Shown here in pieces: positions 20,591 to 28,698 of a stretch of DNA of 51,015 bases. The translations under genes were made by a program, and so were the position numbers. This stretch comes from Tissierellia bacterium. GTDB lineage: Bacteria > Bacillota > Clostridia > Tissierellales > Tissierellaceae. Under the pieces are notes generated by a model that searched no databases, was not told the origin of the DNA, and saw nothing but the letters and a program-made list of their open reading frames with translations. The stretch covers positions 1 through 51,015 of the forward strand of contig JAAYHU010000044.1 of the NCBI GenBank assembly GCA_012735245.1, read 5' to 3'. The number at the start of each line of letters is the position of its first letter. Within the stretch, counting starts at the first letter, position 1.

Positions 20591-20814
20591 AAAACCACTC
20601 CCTTTTATAATTTTATCTTTAATATACCCAGAATATATTTTTGTTAACAAGGTGCAGCTTATATGGTATTATGAATATACATAATAAAAAAGCAGACAAT
20701 TGAAAATTTCAATTAAAGCCTTTCAAGCCTTAAACATTTATTTTGATAAAAACTTAAGATAATTTTTTATTTATGTTTATTGGAATTTAGAGGAGACAAA
20801 TTGAGAGGTTAACT

Positions 20815-21022
20815 GTGAAGATTATTGAAGATGAAGATAATGAAGTAGTATTTATTTATGACATTCAAAAGAAGGTTTCATAGTGGTTGAAGAATCCATC
20901 TATTGCAATAATTTTTAGTCCTATATATGGAATATGATGGATACTTTTTCCCTATTGTAATGAATGGATGTAAGGAAAATGTGCTTACCCTGATTGTGTA
21001 TTTTGTGCAGAAGTTCAATTAA
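20815..21022 (+). pseudogene. Remnant of a small unknown gene
   Basis: A GTG at 20815 has GAGAGG upstream and opens a plausible acidic N-terminus (KIIEDEDNEVVFIYDIQKK). It meets TAG after 22 codons. Coding-like sequence continues in other frames (VVEESIYCNNF, then YMEYDGYFFPIVMNGCKENV) to a stop at 21020-21022. I read this as one small gene broken by a stop and frameshifts. The parent protein is not recognised. The rest of the 20591-21035 gap holds nothing else that I can support. Confidence 0.4.
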
Positions 21023-21035
21023 TGGAGTGGAAGGT

Positions 21036-21596
21036 ATGAGGATAGAAAAGGATAATATAGTTATTAGAAGTGCCACAATCGATGATGCAGAACAATTAAA
21101 TAGATGGTGGAATGATGGTAATGTTATGGAACATGCAAGTTTTCCCAATGGACTTGGAGAACCTTTAGAGGATACCATAGAGAATATAAAAAGTAGGGAA
21201 GGTAAATTAAATCAGCTTTGCATCATAGAAATCGACGGAAAACCTGTAGGTGAGTTGAGTTATGGTTTTAAGGATAATACAGCATATCCTGGATGGAAAA
21301 TATGTGACGTTAATTATCAAAATAAAGGGTATGGTACCAAGATTATAAGGATCTTATTTGAATACCTTTTTACAGATGAAGTCATTAATTCCAAGGTCCC
21401 AGTAGAGAGAATTGTTTGGGACACAATGCTTGAAAATAGACGGGCCCAGCATGTCTATGAAAGGAAAATTGGGGCAAGGAAAATTAAAATACAGGAAAAT
21501 TCATGGAAGGACCAGCTAGGAAATTTAAGAAGTTTTGTTGAATATGAAATTACTAGGGAAGAATTTTTTAATAAAAATACTTCAATTGACAGTTAA
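21036..21596 (+). CDS. GNAT-family N-acetyltransferase
   Basis: A 186-residue acetyl-CoA-dependent acetyltransferase of the RimJ/RimL-like type. The N-terminus IVIRSATIDDAEQLNRWWND is typical. The acetyl-CoA loop is NYQNKGYGTKIIRIL. The conserved WDTMLENRRAQHVYERKIGA helix contains the usual Asn and Tyr. I start at the ATG 21036 (MRIEKDN), with GGAGTGGAAGG just upstream. A frame open to 20994 would give an unlikely Cys-rich extension. The substrate is unknown. It stands alone between decayed stretches. Confidence 0.85.
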   Translation: MRIEKDNIVIRSATIDDAEQLNRWWNDGNVMEHASFPNGLGEPLEDTIENIKSREGKLNQLCIIEIDGKPVGELSYGFKDNTAYPGWKICDVNYQNKGYGTKIIRILFEYLFTDEVINSKVPVERIVWDTMLENRRAQHVYERKIGARKIKIQENSWKDQLGNLRSFVEYEITREEFFNKNTSIDS

Positions 21597-21858
21597 GTTT
21601 TCCACTTGCTTAGTTAATATAAAAAGAAGATTCTGGTATCACTGTTTACTATCAATACTTATTTCCATTATTAGTTGCTGTGTCATTATTTCTATAGTTT
21701 AGGCAATATAAAATTCTGACTTTATTAACTAGCATTAGATATTAATATAAATTAAAGTTTGGGGGGATATATATACTTTTTTGTGTATGATACCATGATT
21801 TTACAAATAGAAACTAGTAAGTAGGATTATTATGAAATGACTACTTAGGAGGTTTAAA

Positions 21859-22440
21859 ATGATAATAAGAGAATATGAGGATAGAGATAGTTTAGGATGG
21901 GTAAGGTGTAGGGTATTATCCTTTTTAGATACTGCATATTTTGACAATGTGCTAAGAGAAAAGGAGAAATATAATAACCCTTCAGTAGAATTAGTTGCAG
22001 AAATAGATAATAAAATAGTAGGTTTAATAGATGTAGAGTATGAAGTAGAAAAAGGAACTGTATGTTACTATACCGATGAATTAGGGGCAGTAATATGGCA
22101 TCTAGCTGTATTGCCAGAATACCGAAACCGTGGAATAGCAACCCAGCTATTAAATAGGGCAATAGAAATTTTGAAGGAAAAAGATATAAAGAGGATTGAG
22201 GCATGGACAAGGGATGATAAATGGGTAAATGACTGGTATCTAAGTAGGGGATTTAGGTTAAAGGAGGAGTATCTACACGTCTATGGAGACCGCAAAGAGT
22301 GTAATGAAATTGCTAGTCCTAAAATAAAAGATTTATCCATATGTAACTTTTTTGCCCATTATTTAGGTGAAAATAAGGATGAAATCAAAAACAAATTTAA
22401 AAGGGTCCATGAGTGTAGGATGTATGAGCTAATCCTTTGA
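21859..22440 (+). CDS. GNAT-family N-acetyltransferase
   Basis: A 193-residue GNAT protein. The N-terminus is IIREYEDRDSLGWVRCRVLSF. The acetyl-CoA-binding motif is LPEYRNRGIATQLLNRAI, followed by IEAWTRDDKWVNDWYLSRGF. The C-terminal third (about residues 140-193) is not typical GNAT sequence. TTAGGAGG lies 7-8 nt before the ATG. The substrate is not predictable. The preceding gap 21597-21858 shows a short hydrophobic frame without a start, perhaps another relic. Confidence 0.85.
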   Translation: MIIREYEDRDSLGWVRCRVLSFLDTAYFDNVLREKEKYNNPSVELVAEIDNKIVGLIDVEYEVEKGTVCYYTDELGAVIWHLAVLPEYRNRGIATQLLNRAIEILKEKDIKRIEAWTRDDKWVNDWYLSRGFRLKEEYLHVYGDRKECNEIASPKIKDLSICNFFAHYLGENKDEIKNKFKRVHECRMYELIL

Positions 22441-22607
22441 GATGATGACTATAACTATGTTGATTATAGTGATAAATTAGCCGTTTGAATTGATATTCCA
22501 GATTTGGCTTCACCCAGGAAAGGATATGTAAAGAAGCATGGAGCCTTAATATAAAATATCTTTTAGATAAGGGTATTGAACTTCATATTGTTTTCAATGT
22601 ATATTAG
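22441..22607 (+). pseudogene. Probable gene remnant
   Basis: Directly behind the GNAT stop, coding-like sequence appears in two frames. One reads DYNYVDYSDKLAV and then a stop. The other reads GFTQERICKEAWSLNIKYLL, then DKGIELHIVFNVY, and ends in TAG at 22605-22607. No intact start or frame exists. It may be the end of a lost gene; the family is not recognised. Confidence 0.3.
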
Positions 22608-22654
22608 TAGATTTATTAACTTTGACAGGTCTACTTAAGTTGGAGGTTATGATT

Positions 22655-22849
22655 ATGAAAGAAACGTTTATTTTATTCATTGATGCAATAGTATATACAA
22701 TAATTTTCACCCTTGCTACTAAAATATTAGAACATCTTAAAATTGATTTTAACTATATTTATGTAATTATCTTTACTTTAATTATTTTTGTTTTTGGCAA
22801 ATTGTCCTTAAGGAGATTTATTTACAAAATAGAAGGAAAGATAGATTAA
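22655..22849 (+). CDS. Small two-helix membrane protein, unknown
   Basis: A 64-residue protein with two hydrophobic helices (about residues 4-24 and 33-53) and a basic C-terminal tail (RRFIYKIEGK). The ATG at 22655 lies 8 nt behind TTGGAGG; an ATG two codons earlier is too close to it. No family is recognised. It is the only intact member of a run of short membrane-protein genes here. Confidence 0.6.
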   Translation: MKETFILFIDAIVYTIIFTLATKILEHLKIDFNYIYVIIFTLIIFVFGKLSLRRFIYKIEGKID

Positions 22850-22908
22850 TTATAGTCTGGTAAAAGTAGACTGGAGCTTGCTGTTAAAAGTTATTTTGGA
22901 GGTATTAA

Positions 22909-23066
22909 ATGCCAAACAAGAAAAGTAATGCAAATAATTTCATGCCCCTTAGTTTTTTAAAATTTGGTTTTACTTATCAGGTATTATTTATCTGGCCTAT
23001 AAGTATCCCATTACTTTGGTGATAGGAGCAATATTGATAGGATTTGAATTGAGGAGTAATAAGTAG
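22909..23066 (+). pseudogene. Frameshifted small membrane-protein gene
   Basis: The ATG is preceded by TTGGAGG. It reads MPNKKSNANNFMPLSFLK and then loses frame near the T/A runs at about 22951-22963. The next frame continues with IWFYLSGIIYLAYKYPITLV and then IGAILIGFELRSNK, to TAG. Restoring one base gives a continuous protein of about 52 residues with a hydrophobic helix pair. The family is unknown. Confidence 0.6.
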
Positions 23067-23155
23067 GAATAATGATAAACACCTAATATTTCAAGACATA
23101 TTTCTATATTACGTTATGAAAATAATGTGAATAATTGAAAATGGAGGATAATAAA

Positions 23156-23340
23156 ATGCATTTTTTCTGATTATTGGTTTTTATACGATTTGGTTCACTC
23201 CAATTATATTTGTGATGAGTTTAATTGGTGCTATAAAGGCTATTAAAGAAGGACGGAATACTAAAAAATATACAATCGCATGCTGCATTAGTTTAATGAT
23301 TATACTTGTTCCTATGTACATAATGCTATTGCATGTTTAA
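23156..23340 (+). pseudogene. Frameshifted small membrane-protein gene
   Basis: GGAGG at 23143-23147 precedes an ATG at 23156 that meets TGA after four codons, within a run of six T. Adding one T gives a continuous frame of about 61 residues: FLIIGFYTIWFTPIIFVMSL, then a basic turn AIKEGRNTKKY, then a second helix CISLMIILVPMYIMLL. The good ribosome site and continuous downstream frame argue for a recent single-base loss, or an error in the run. Confidence 0.6.
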
Positions 23341-23481
23341 TAGGGAAGGATTGGAATTTTATATTTGAAGTTGAGATTCAGTCTTACATAATTATATCAG
23401 CACCATTATATAGAATAATCATTGAATAATTTAGGACTTAGTTGCTTTTAAGTTCTTTGCTTAATAGATGGAGGTAGGAAG

Positions 23482-24150
23482 ATGGAAGATTACGACCTTG
23501 TAAAAAGTGATTTCAATGAAATAGCTGAACTTGATGAGCCAAAATGGAACCATAACAATTGTTATTACAAAGAGCTTATAAAACTAATACCCGACAATGT
23601 AGGAACCTGCCTTGACATAGGCTGTGGCAAGGGTGAGCTTTCTTATATGTTATCTAAAAAATCTAAGAGGGTAATAGCTGTTGATATTGCTTATAAGATG
23701 ATCGAGAAAGCAAGAGTCCTAAACCTAAGTGAAAATATAGAGTATGTTTGCGATAATATTTTAAACATGGATTTTGAAGACAATAGCCTGGATGTTATAA
23801 TAACCTCAGCCACAGCACATCATTTACCATACGAGTGGCTTTTATCTTTTGCAAAGGATAAGCTTAAAAGAGGTGGTAAGCTGATTATATTAGATCTTGT
23901 TAAAGCAAAATCCCTAAGTGATTATATAATATGGGGGTTTGCCTTTTTCCCTAACATTATAATGAATATAGTTAAAAATGGAAGGCTTAGAAAAGACCAT
24001 GAACATGCAAAAAAAGTTTGGGAAAGGCATGGTAAAATTGATAAATATATGACCATGGATGAAATAAGGGCTATAGCAAATAAGCATATACCAACAGCAA
24101 TAATTAAAAGAAAACTTTTTTGGAGATACTTATTAGTGTGGGAAAAGTAA
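23482..24150 (+). CDS. Class I SAM-dependent methyltransferase
   Basis: A 222-residue Rossmann-fold methyltransferase. Motif I is CLDIGCGKGELSYML (residues 43-57) and motif II is VIAVDIAYKMIEKAR. The motif IV region is NSLDVIITSATAHHLPY, followed by LKRGGKLIILDL. It is typical of the Methyltransf_11/25 group. A basic segment follows at about 170-185. TGGAGGTAGG precedes the ATG. The substrate is unknown. An intact cysteine-rich DUF5714-type gene lies 435 nt downstream beyond a decayed gene. Confidence 0.88.
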   Translation: MEDYDLVKSDFNEIAELDEPKWNHNNCYYKELIKLIPDNVGTCLDIGCGKGELSYMLSKKSKRVIAVDIAYKMIEKARVLNLSENIEYVCDNILNMDFEDNSLDVIITSATAHHLPYEWLLSFAKDKLKRGGKLIILDLVKAKSLSDYIIWGFAFFPNIIMNIVKNGRLRKDHEHAKKVWERHGKIDKYMTMDEIRAIANKHIPTAIIKRKLFWRYLLVWEK

Positions 24151-24182
24151 CTTCATAATATGATTTAAAGGAGAAAGTATTC

Positions 24183-24569
24183 GTGAATAAAATAAAACTT
24201 TTATTTTTTTCAATATCTCCATTAATTATTTTAATTACATTTCATATTTTACTAAAATTAAATTTTGTAGGTATGAAGCTATCAATCCTCAGTATTTTAT
24301 TTTGTGCTTATTGGTTTTTTTGTTGGTTATAAATCTTATTACTATGCTGATTCTGCAAAGGAATCATTATTAATAGGAAATAGCTTTGTAATCTTGACAT
24401 TGTTTTAGTATTGTTGCAAGTGGTCTAAATATGCCTAAATAATCCGAAGAATTAAAAGTAGTGCTGTACAATGATTTGAATTACTCCATAGCATTAAGAA
24501 GAGGCTTTTGACTCTGCTATAAACTGTAAAGACCATGAAGGAATCATACCAATAGTTTATTATTTTTAG
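24183..24569 (+). pseudogene. Decayed membrane-protein gene (about 130 codons, several lesions)
   Basis: Starting from GTG at 24183 behind AAAGGAGA, the frame reads NKIKLLFFSISPLIILITFH and stays hydrophobic until a stop near 24330. Coding continues in another frame (IGFFVGYKSYYYADSAKESL). It then shifts to FSIVASGLNMPK, a TAA, and SEELKVVLYNDLNYSIALR. A last shift gives EEAFDSAINCKDHEGIIPIV and the final stop at 24569. Joined, this is one two- or three-helix membrane protein with a soluble tail. It has about three frameshifts and one stop. The family is not recognised. Confidence 0.6.
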
Positions 24570-24585
24570 AAAGATGGTGATTTAA

Positions 24586-25311
24586 ATGGAAAATCAACAA
24601 AGTTCAAAACATAGGAATGACTGTATGATTTGCGGTAAGGAGCTAATATACTATGAAGACTACAAAGAAGTTGAATGTCTTTATTGTCACAAAAAGTTTA
24701 AGGCTAATGTAACTTGTTTAGATGGGCACTATGTTTGTGATATGTGCCATTCTATGGATGCCATTGGCTTAATAGAAAATTATTGTAGAGAAACAGATAA
24801 AACAAATCCAATGGAAATGGCTATTGAATTGATGAAAAATCCATCTATTAATATGCACGGGCCAGAACATCATTTTCTAGTTCCAGCGGTACTTTTGACA
24901 TCCTATTATAATCTTTTAGATGGAGCAAGTGAAAAAGCTAAAAAGCTTGCAGTAGCAAAGATGAGGGCTAAGGATATAAAAGGTGGATTCTGCGGTTTTT
25001 ATGGTAACTGTGGAGCAGCTGTTGGTACTGGCATATATGTAAGCATTATTACTGGAGCAACTCCTTTAACAAGAGAAAGCTGGGGTCTTGCAAACTTAAT
25101 GACTGGAACTGCCTTGTTGAAAATGGCCGAAACAGGAGGGCCAAGGTGTTGCAAAAGAAATTTATTTACGGCTATAAAAGAAGCTGCCAAATTTACAGAT
25201 GAACATTTTAATTTGAAATTGTACGATTACGAAGATTATGGCCCCATATGTAGTTTTAGAACTAATAACAGGGAGTGTTTAAAAGCTAAGTGCCCCTATT
25301 TTAAAATTTGA
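24586..25311 (+). CDS. Cysteine-rich DUF5714-type protein
   Basis: A 241-residue protein with two parts. An N-terminal zinc-ribbon-like part has CMICGKEL, CLYCHKKF, CLDGHYVCDMCH. A larger domain has HGPEHHFLVPAVLL, GGFCGFYGNCGAAVGTG, GPRCCKRN and CSFRTNNRECLKAKCPYF. This arrangement of invariant-looking Cys and His suggests a metal or Fe-S site and resembles DUF5714, which I name from memory. No enzymatic activity is known to me. An AAGATGGTGA site precedes the ATG. Its likely partner is the upstream methyltransferase, but the gene between them is dead. Confidence 0.75.
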   Translation: MENQQSSKHRNDCMICGKELIYYEDYKEVECLYCHKKFKANVTCLDGHYVCDMCHSMDAIGLIENYCRETDKTNPMEMAIELMKNPSINMHGPEHHFLVPAVLLTSYYNLLDGASEKAKKLAVAKMRAKDIKGGFCGFYGNCGAAVGTGIYVSIITGATPLTRESWGLANLMTGTALLKMAETGGPRCCKRNLFTAIKEAAKFTDEHFNLKLYDYEDYGPICSFRTNNRECLKAKCPYFKI

Positions 25312-25384
25312 TAGGGACACAGTTTTAGCTAATATTTTTAAGTGTTCAAATATATAGTGACCATATTATATATAGGTGATTGAT

Positions 25385-25800
25385 ATGAGGGTTTATAGTT
25401 GGAAAACTTTAATAGCCACAATTTTAATCGGTGGAGGAGCTTTTATTTATCAGGTAAAAAAGTTTATACAAGGAGACAAAATTTCATTTTTTTATGTCCT
25501 ATTTGGGCATATCTCCTTATAAAGGGATTATGGGTATCCTTTTCTAAAGAAGGGTTTCAGCATGATATGCGAAACGAGACCATAAAAATTAGAGTTTTGA
25601 GAGCACAATTTGGAAAATGGGCACCTTTAGTTTCATTTGGTGGATATATTTTACTCATTCTTGCAGTTATTTTAGCAATATTTTTACCTTCTCTACAGTT
25701 CCTATCTTTAGCTTTATATTTTGGCGGTTTAATATTTATGATTATAATGGGCTTATATGTACGAAAGCATGTAAAAGAGGAGAAAAAGAAATTTTTTTGA
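25385..25800 (+). pseudogene. Frameshifted membrane-protein gene
   Basis: ATG 25385 opens MRVYSWKTLIATILIGGGAF, IYQVKKFIQGDKISFFYVLF, then stops at TAA near 25520. The continuation is one frame over: LIKGLWVSFSKEGFQHDMR, FGKWAPLVSFGG, a long hydrophobic hairpin (about 25640-25760) and VRKHVKEEKKKFF. The two halves join smoothly if one base is restored near 25500-25518, giving about 138 residues with three to four membrane segments. The downstream frame can be read back to a TTG at 25399, but that N-terminus is implausible. Confidence 0.65.
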
Positions 25801-25834
25801 TTATAAATAATAACTTTAGAAAAGAGCTTAAAAA

Positions 25835-25850
25835 TGTTCCACGTGGAACA
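25835..25850. promoter_or_regulatory. parS: parS centromere site, perfect palindrome
   Basis: TGTTCCACGTGGAACA is a perfect 16-bp palindrome matching the conserved parS consensus (TGTTnCACGTGnAACA). It lies 165 nt upstream of parA. Flanking A- and T-runs also make it a possible terminator for the preceding gene. ParB (26787-27638) would load here as a clamp. Confidence 0.9.
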
Positions 25851-26014
25851 TTTTTTTGTAGCCAATATGAGGGCTAAATATAAATTTTTCTTTATTACAC
25901 TATCATTACAAAATATAAAATATTACAAAACAGTAAAAATATATGATATTATATTATTAAGAAAATTCTTAATGGCTTCGTAATTAATATAGGCGAATTT
26001 AAGGTGGTGGTAAT

Positions 26015-26782
26015 TTGGGCAAGATAATTTCCATCTTCAACCAAAAGGGAGGGGTAGGGAAGACTACTACAGCCATTAATCTTAGTGCAGCTCTTGGAAA
26101 ACTTGGGAAAAAAATTGCACTAGTTGATATAGATCCTCAAGGCAATTCTACATCAGGTTTAGGCATAGATAAGGACTCAGTAGAACCTATAATATATGAT
26201 GTCCTAGCCAAAAATGTAGATATTAGGGATTCCATTAAGGATACTACAGCAGAAAACGTAAAAATAATACCATCCAATAATGAATTAGCGGGCTTGGAGA
26301 TAGAACTAGCAAGAGAAGGAAGTTGGGAAAAAATCCTTAAGGATAAACTAGAAATAATAAAAAATGACTTTGACTATATATTCATAGATTGTCCTCCTTC
26401 CTTAGGCATACTTTCAGTTATAGGCTTGGTTGCCTCAGATAGTGTAATCATACCAATACAATGTGAATACTATGCCCTTGAAGGAGTTGGACAACTATTT
26501 GAAACTATAAGGCTTGTGAAAAAAGGTTTAAATCCAAATCTAGAGGTAGAAGGTGTAGTACTAAGCATGTTTGACGGTAGGACAAACCTATCTATCCAAG
26601 TAGTAGATGAAGTAAAAAGCTTTTTTAAGAACAAGGTCTATGTAAGTATAATTCCTAGAAATGTTAGGTTGGCTGAAGCCCCCAGCCATGGTTTATCTAT
26701 AATGGATTATGATGACAAGTCTAAGGGTGCAGAGGCTTATATGGAACTGGCTGAAGAATTTTTAGAATTAGTTGAGGAGTGA
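26015..26782 (+). CDS. parA: Chromosome partitioning ATPase ParA/Soj
   Basis: A 255-residue P-loop ATPase. The deviant Walker A is KGGVGKTT (residues 11-18). The DIDPQGNST loop follows, Walker B is FDYIFIDCPPSLG, and the C-terminal region reads IPRNVRLAEAPSHGLSI. It works with ParB and parS in origin segregation and, in Firmicutes, in DnaA regulation. The start is TTG, with AGGTGGTGG upstream; the encoded N-terminus GKIISIFNQKGGVG matches the family. parB follows 4 nt after its stop. Confidence 0.96.
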   Translation: MGKIISIFNQKGGVGKTTTAINLSAALGKLGKKIALVDIDPQGNSTSGLGIDKDSVEPIIYDVLAKNVDIRDSIKDTTAENVKIIPSNNELAGLEIELAREGSWEKILKDKLEIIKNDFDYIFIDCPPSLGILSVIGLVASDSVIIPIQCEYYALEGVGQLFETIRLVKKGLNPNLEVEGVVLSMFDGRTNLSIQVVDEVKSFFKNKVYVSIIPRNVRLAEAPSHGLSIMDYDDKSKGAEAYMELAEEFLELVEE

Positions 26783-26786
26783 TATT

Positions 26787-27638
26787 ATGGCTGTAAAAAA
26801 GAGAGGGTTAGGCAAGGGACTGTCAGCTTTAATTTCTGAAGATTTACTTGTAGATGAAAATAGTGAAAAGGAAGCTGTAGAGTATATTGATATTAACCTG
26901 ATTTCCCCAAACAAGAACCAGCCTAGAAAGAATATGGATAAAAAGGCTCTTGCAGAGCTTGCAGATTCAATTAAAGCCCACGGACTGATTCAACCTATCA
27001 TAATAAGAAAAGTAGGAAAAAAATATGAAATCATAGCTGGTGAAAGGAGATGGAGGGCCAGTAAAATAGCTGGTTTAGAAGAAATACCCTGTATCATAAA
27101 AGATATAGATGATAAGGTATCATCAAAATATGCCTTAATAGAGAATATTCAAAGGGAAGATTTAAATCCTATTGAAGAGGCTATAGCCTACAAAAAACTT
27201 ATGGAGGATTATGATTTAACTCAAGAAGAATTGGCAAAGGAATTAGGTAAGTCAAGGTCTTATATAGCTAATACTGTTAGGCTGTTAAACTTGCATGAGA
27301 AAGTAATAGAATATATTTCTAAGGGGCAGCTAACAGCAGGCCATGGTAAGGCCCTGTTAAGTATAAAGGATAAGGAAAAGCAGCTACAGGTAGCAGAGGA
27401 AATAATAAAGAAAGGTCTCAATGTAAGAGATGTAGAAAATATTTCAAATAAGAAGGATAAGAAAAAAGACAAGGATAAAAAAGAGCCCTATATAATAGAA
27501 GTAGAAGAAAACTTAATGAGAATCTTAGGAACTAAGGTGAATTTGGTCCAAGGAAAGAAAAAAGGCAAAATTGAAATTGAATACTATGGCAACGAAGACT
27601 TAGAGAGAATAATAGATATTTTAAAAGGAGTGGTTTAA
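26787..27638 (+). CDS. parB: Chromosome partitioning protein ParB/Spo0J
   Basis: A 283-residue CTP-dependent DNA clamp. The N-terminal KKRGLGKGLSALI is the ParA-stimulating basic segment. The ParB core starts INLISPNKNQPRKNMD. The CTP box is GERRWRASK and the ENIQREDLNPIEEA segment follows. The HTH is LTQEELAKELGKSRSYIANTVRLL. A Lys-rich linker (DKKKDKDKKE) precedes the C-terminal dimer domain. I start at ATG 26787, behind GAGGAGTGA; a longer frame has no better site. The TAA overlaps the ATG of phzF (TAATG). Confidence 0.95.
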   Translation: MAVKKRGLGKGLSALISEDLLVDENSEKEAVEYIDINLISPNKNQPRKNMDKKALAELADSIKAHGLIQPIIIRKVGKKYEIIAGERRWRASKIAGLEEIPCIIKDIDDKVSSKYALIENIQREDLNPIEEAIAYKKLMEDYDLTQEELAKELGKSRSYIANTVRLLNLHEKVIEYISKGQLTAGHGKALLSIKDKEKQLQVAEEIIKKGLNVRDVENISNKKDKKKDKDKKEPYIIEVEENLMRILGTKVNLVQGKKKGKIEIEYYGNEDLERIIDILKGVV

Positions 27639-28534
27639 TGGACATAAATATCTACCAAGTAGATGCCTTTACAGATAAAATATTTGGAGGTAATCCTGCA
27701 GGCATTGTCATAAGTCCAAGGAATTTGACAGAACATATGATGCAAAAAATTGCTGAAGAGATGAACTTATCTGAAACAGCATTTGTAACTCCTTTTAGTA
27801 GAGATTCTTTTTTAGTTAAATTCTTTACCCCAGTTTGTGAGATCGATTTATGTGGACATGCTACAATTGCAGCTTTTTACGCCTTGGGAGAAATGGGCTA
27901 TATAGAAGGCATAGACAATGGAATAATGAAGGCCTATCAGGAGACCAATTTAGGCCAATTGCCTGTAGAGTTGTACTATATAAATGGGAAAATAGACAAG
28001 GTATTTATGGAACAGGATAAGCCAAAATCCTTAAGTACCTTAAAGGATTTAGATAGGCTTGCTGAAGCTATGGGTATTAGGGTTGAAGACATTGGTATTG
28101 AAGGAACTACAGCATACCCTGAAATTATTTCCACAGGAGTACCAGATATAATCCTGCCAATAAAGACTAAGGAAGTACTAGACAAGATAAAAATTGATAA
28201 GGATAAGTTGTCCAAAGTCTCAGAGGACTTAAATGTTATTGGAGTCCATGCCTTTTACTTGCCAAAGATAGGTTCAGAATATGCATATACTAGAAATTTT
28301 GCCCCATACGTAGGAATTGATGAGGAAGCAGCAACAGGGACATCAAATGGTGCACTTATCTATTATTTAAAAAAGAATAATTTAATCCAAGGCAATGACT
28401 TGGTATCCTATCAGGGAGAGCAAATGAATAGGCCCAGTACCATTTACTGTAAAATAGAAGAAAGAGATGGAGAATATATTATCAAGGTAGGAGGAAAAGC
28501 TAAAATAGTTATGTCAGGAATCTTGTCCTTATAA
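27638..28534 (+). CDS. PhzF-family isomerase/epimerase
   Basis: A 298-residue protein of the diaminopimelate-epimerase fold. The N-terminal signature is VDAFTDKIFGGNPAGIV, followed by MNLSETAFV with the presumed catalytic Glu. GHATIAAFYALGE and EEAATGTSNGALIYYL complete the two half-barrels. Substrates of this family vary (phenazine precursors, other small acids), so the reaction is unknown. It is translationally coupled to parB through TAATG, an unusual but not informative pairing. It ends in a strong terminator. Confidence 0.9.
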   Translation: MDINIYQVDAFTDKIFGGNPAGIVISPRNLTEHMMQKIAEEMNLSETAFVTPFSRDSFLVKFFTPVCEIDLCGHATIAAFYALGEMGYIEGIDNGIMKAYQETNLGQLPVELYYINGKIDKVFMEQDKPKSLSTLKDLDRLAEAMGIRVEDIGIEGTTAYPEIISTGVPDIILPIKTKEVLDKIKIDKDKLSKVSEDLNVIGVHAFYLPKIGSEYAYTRNFAPYVGIDEEAATGTSNGALIYYLKKNNLIQGNDLVSYQGEQMNRPSTIYCKIEERDGEYIIKVGGKAKIVMSGILSL

Positions 28535-28562
28535 CCAACCAAAAAATGGTTGGTTTTTTTTT
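28533..28562 (+). terminator. parAB-phzF terminator
   Basis: AACCAACC/GGTTGGTT arms around an A-rich loop, followed by a run of T. It starts at the phzF stop. Confidence 0.92.
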
Positions 28563-28631
28563 AGAGATTTTGAAAATAATATAAAAAAATACTTGCATAA
28601 AATTAATGTCAAAAACTTAACAAATAAAATA

Positions 28632-28660
28632 TTTACAAAAATAATCTCATGGAGTAAAAT
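28632..28660 (+). promoter_or_regulatory. Candidate promoter of the alanine/sodium symporter gene
   Basis: TTTACA, 17-nt spacer, TAAAAT, 38 nt upstream of the start codon and behind the phzF terminator. Confidence 0.65.
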
Positions 28661-28698
28661 AAGATTGCGATAAAAATAACAATTAAAGGAGGCTTTAA

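Noticed and set aside
21597-21858. Short hydrophobic frame (RRFWYHCLLSILISII) between the two GNAT genes
   Set aside because: No start codon, no ribosome site and early stops on both sides; not enough to call even a remnant.
25399-25800. Intact 133-codon gene starting at TTG 25399
   Set aside because: The TTG has no ribosome site, and the first about 40 residues look like out-of-frame translation. The upstream ATG frame at 25385 supplies a natural membrane-protein N-terminus, so a frameshift explains the data better.
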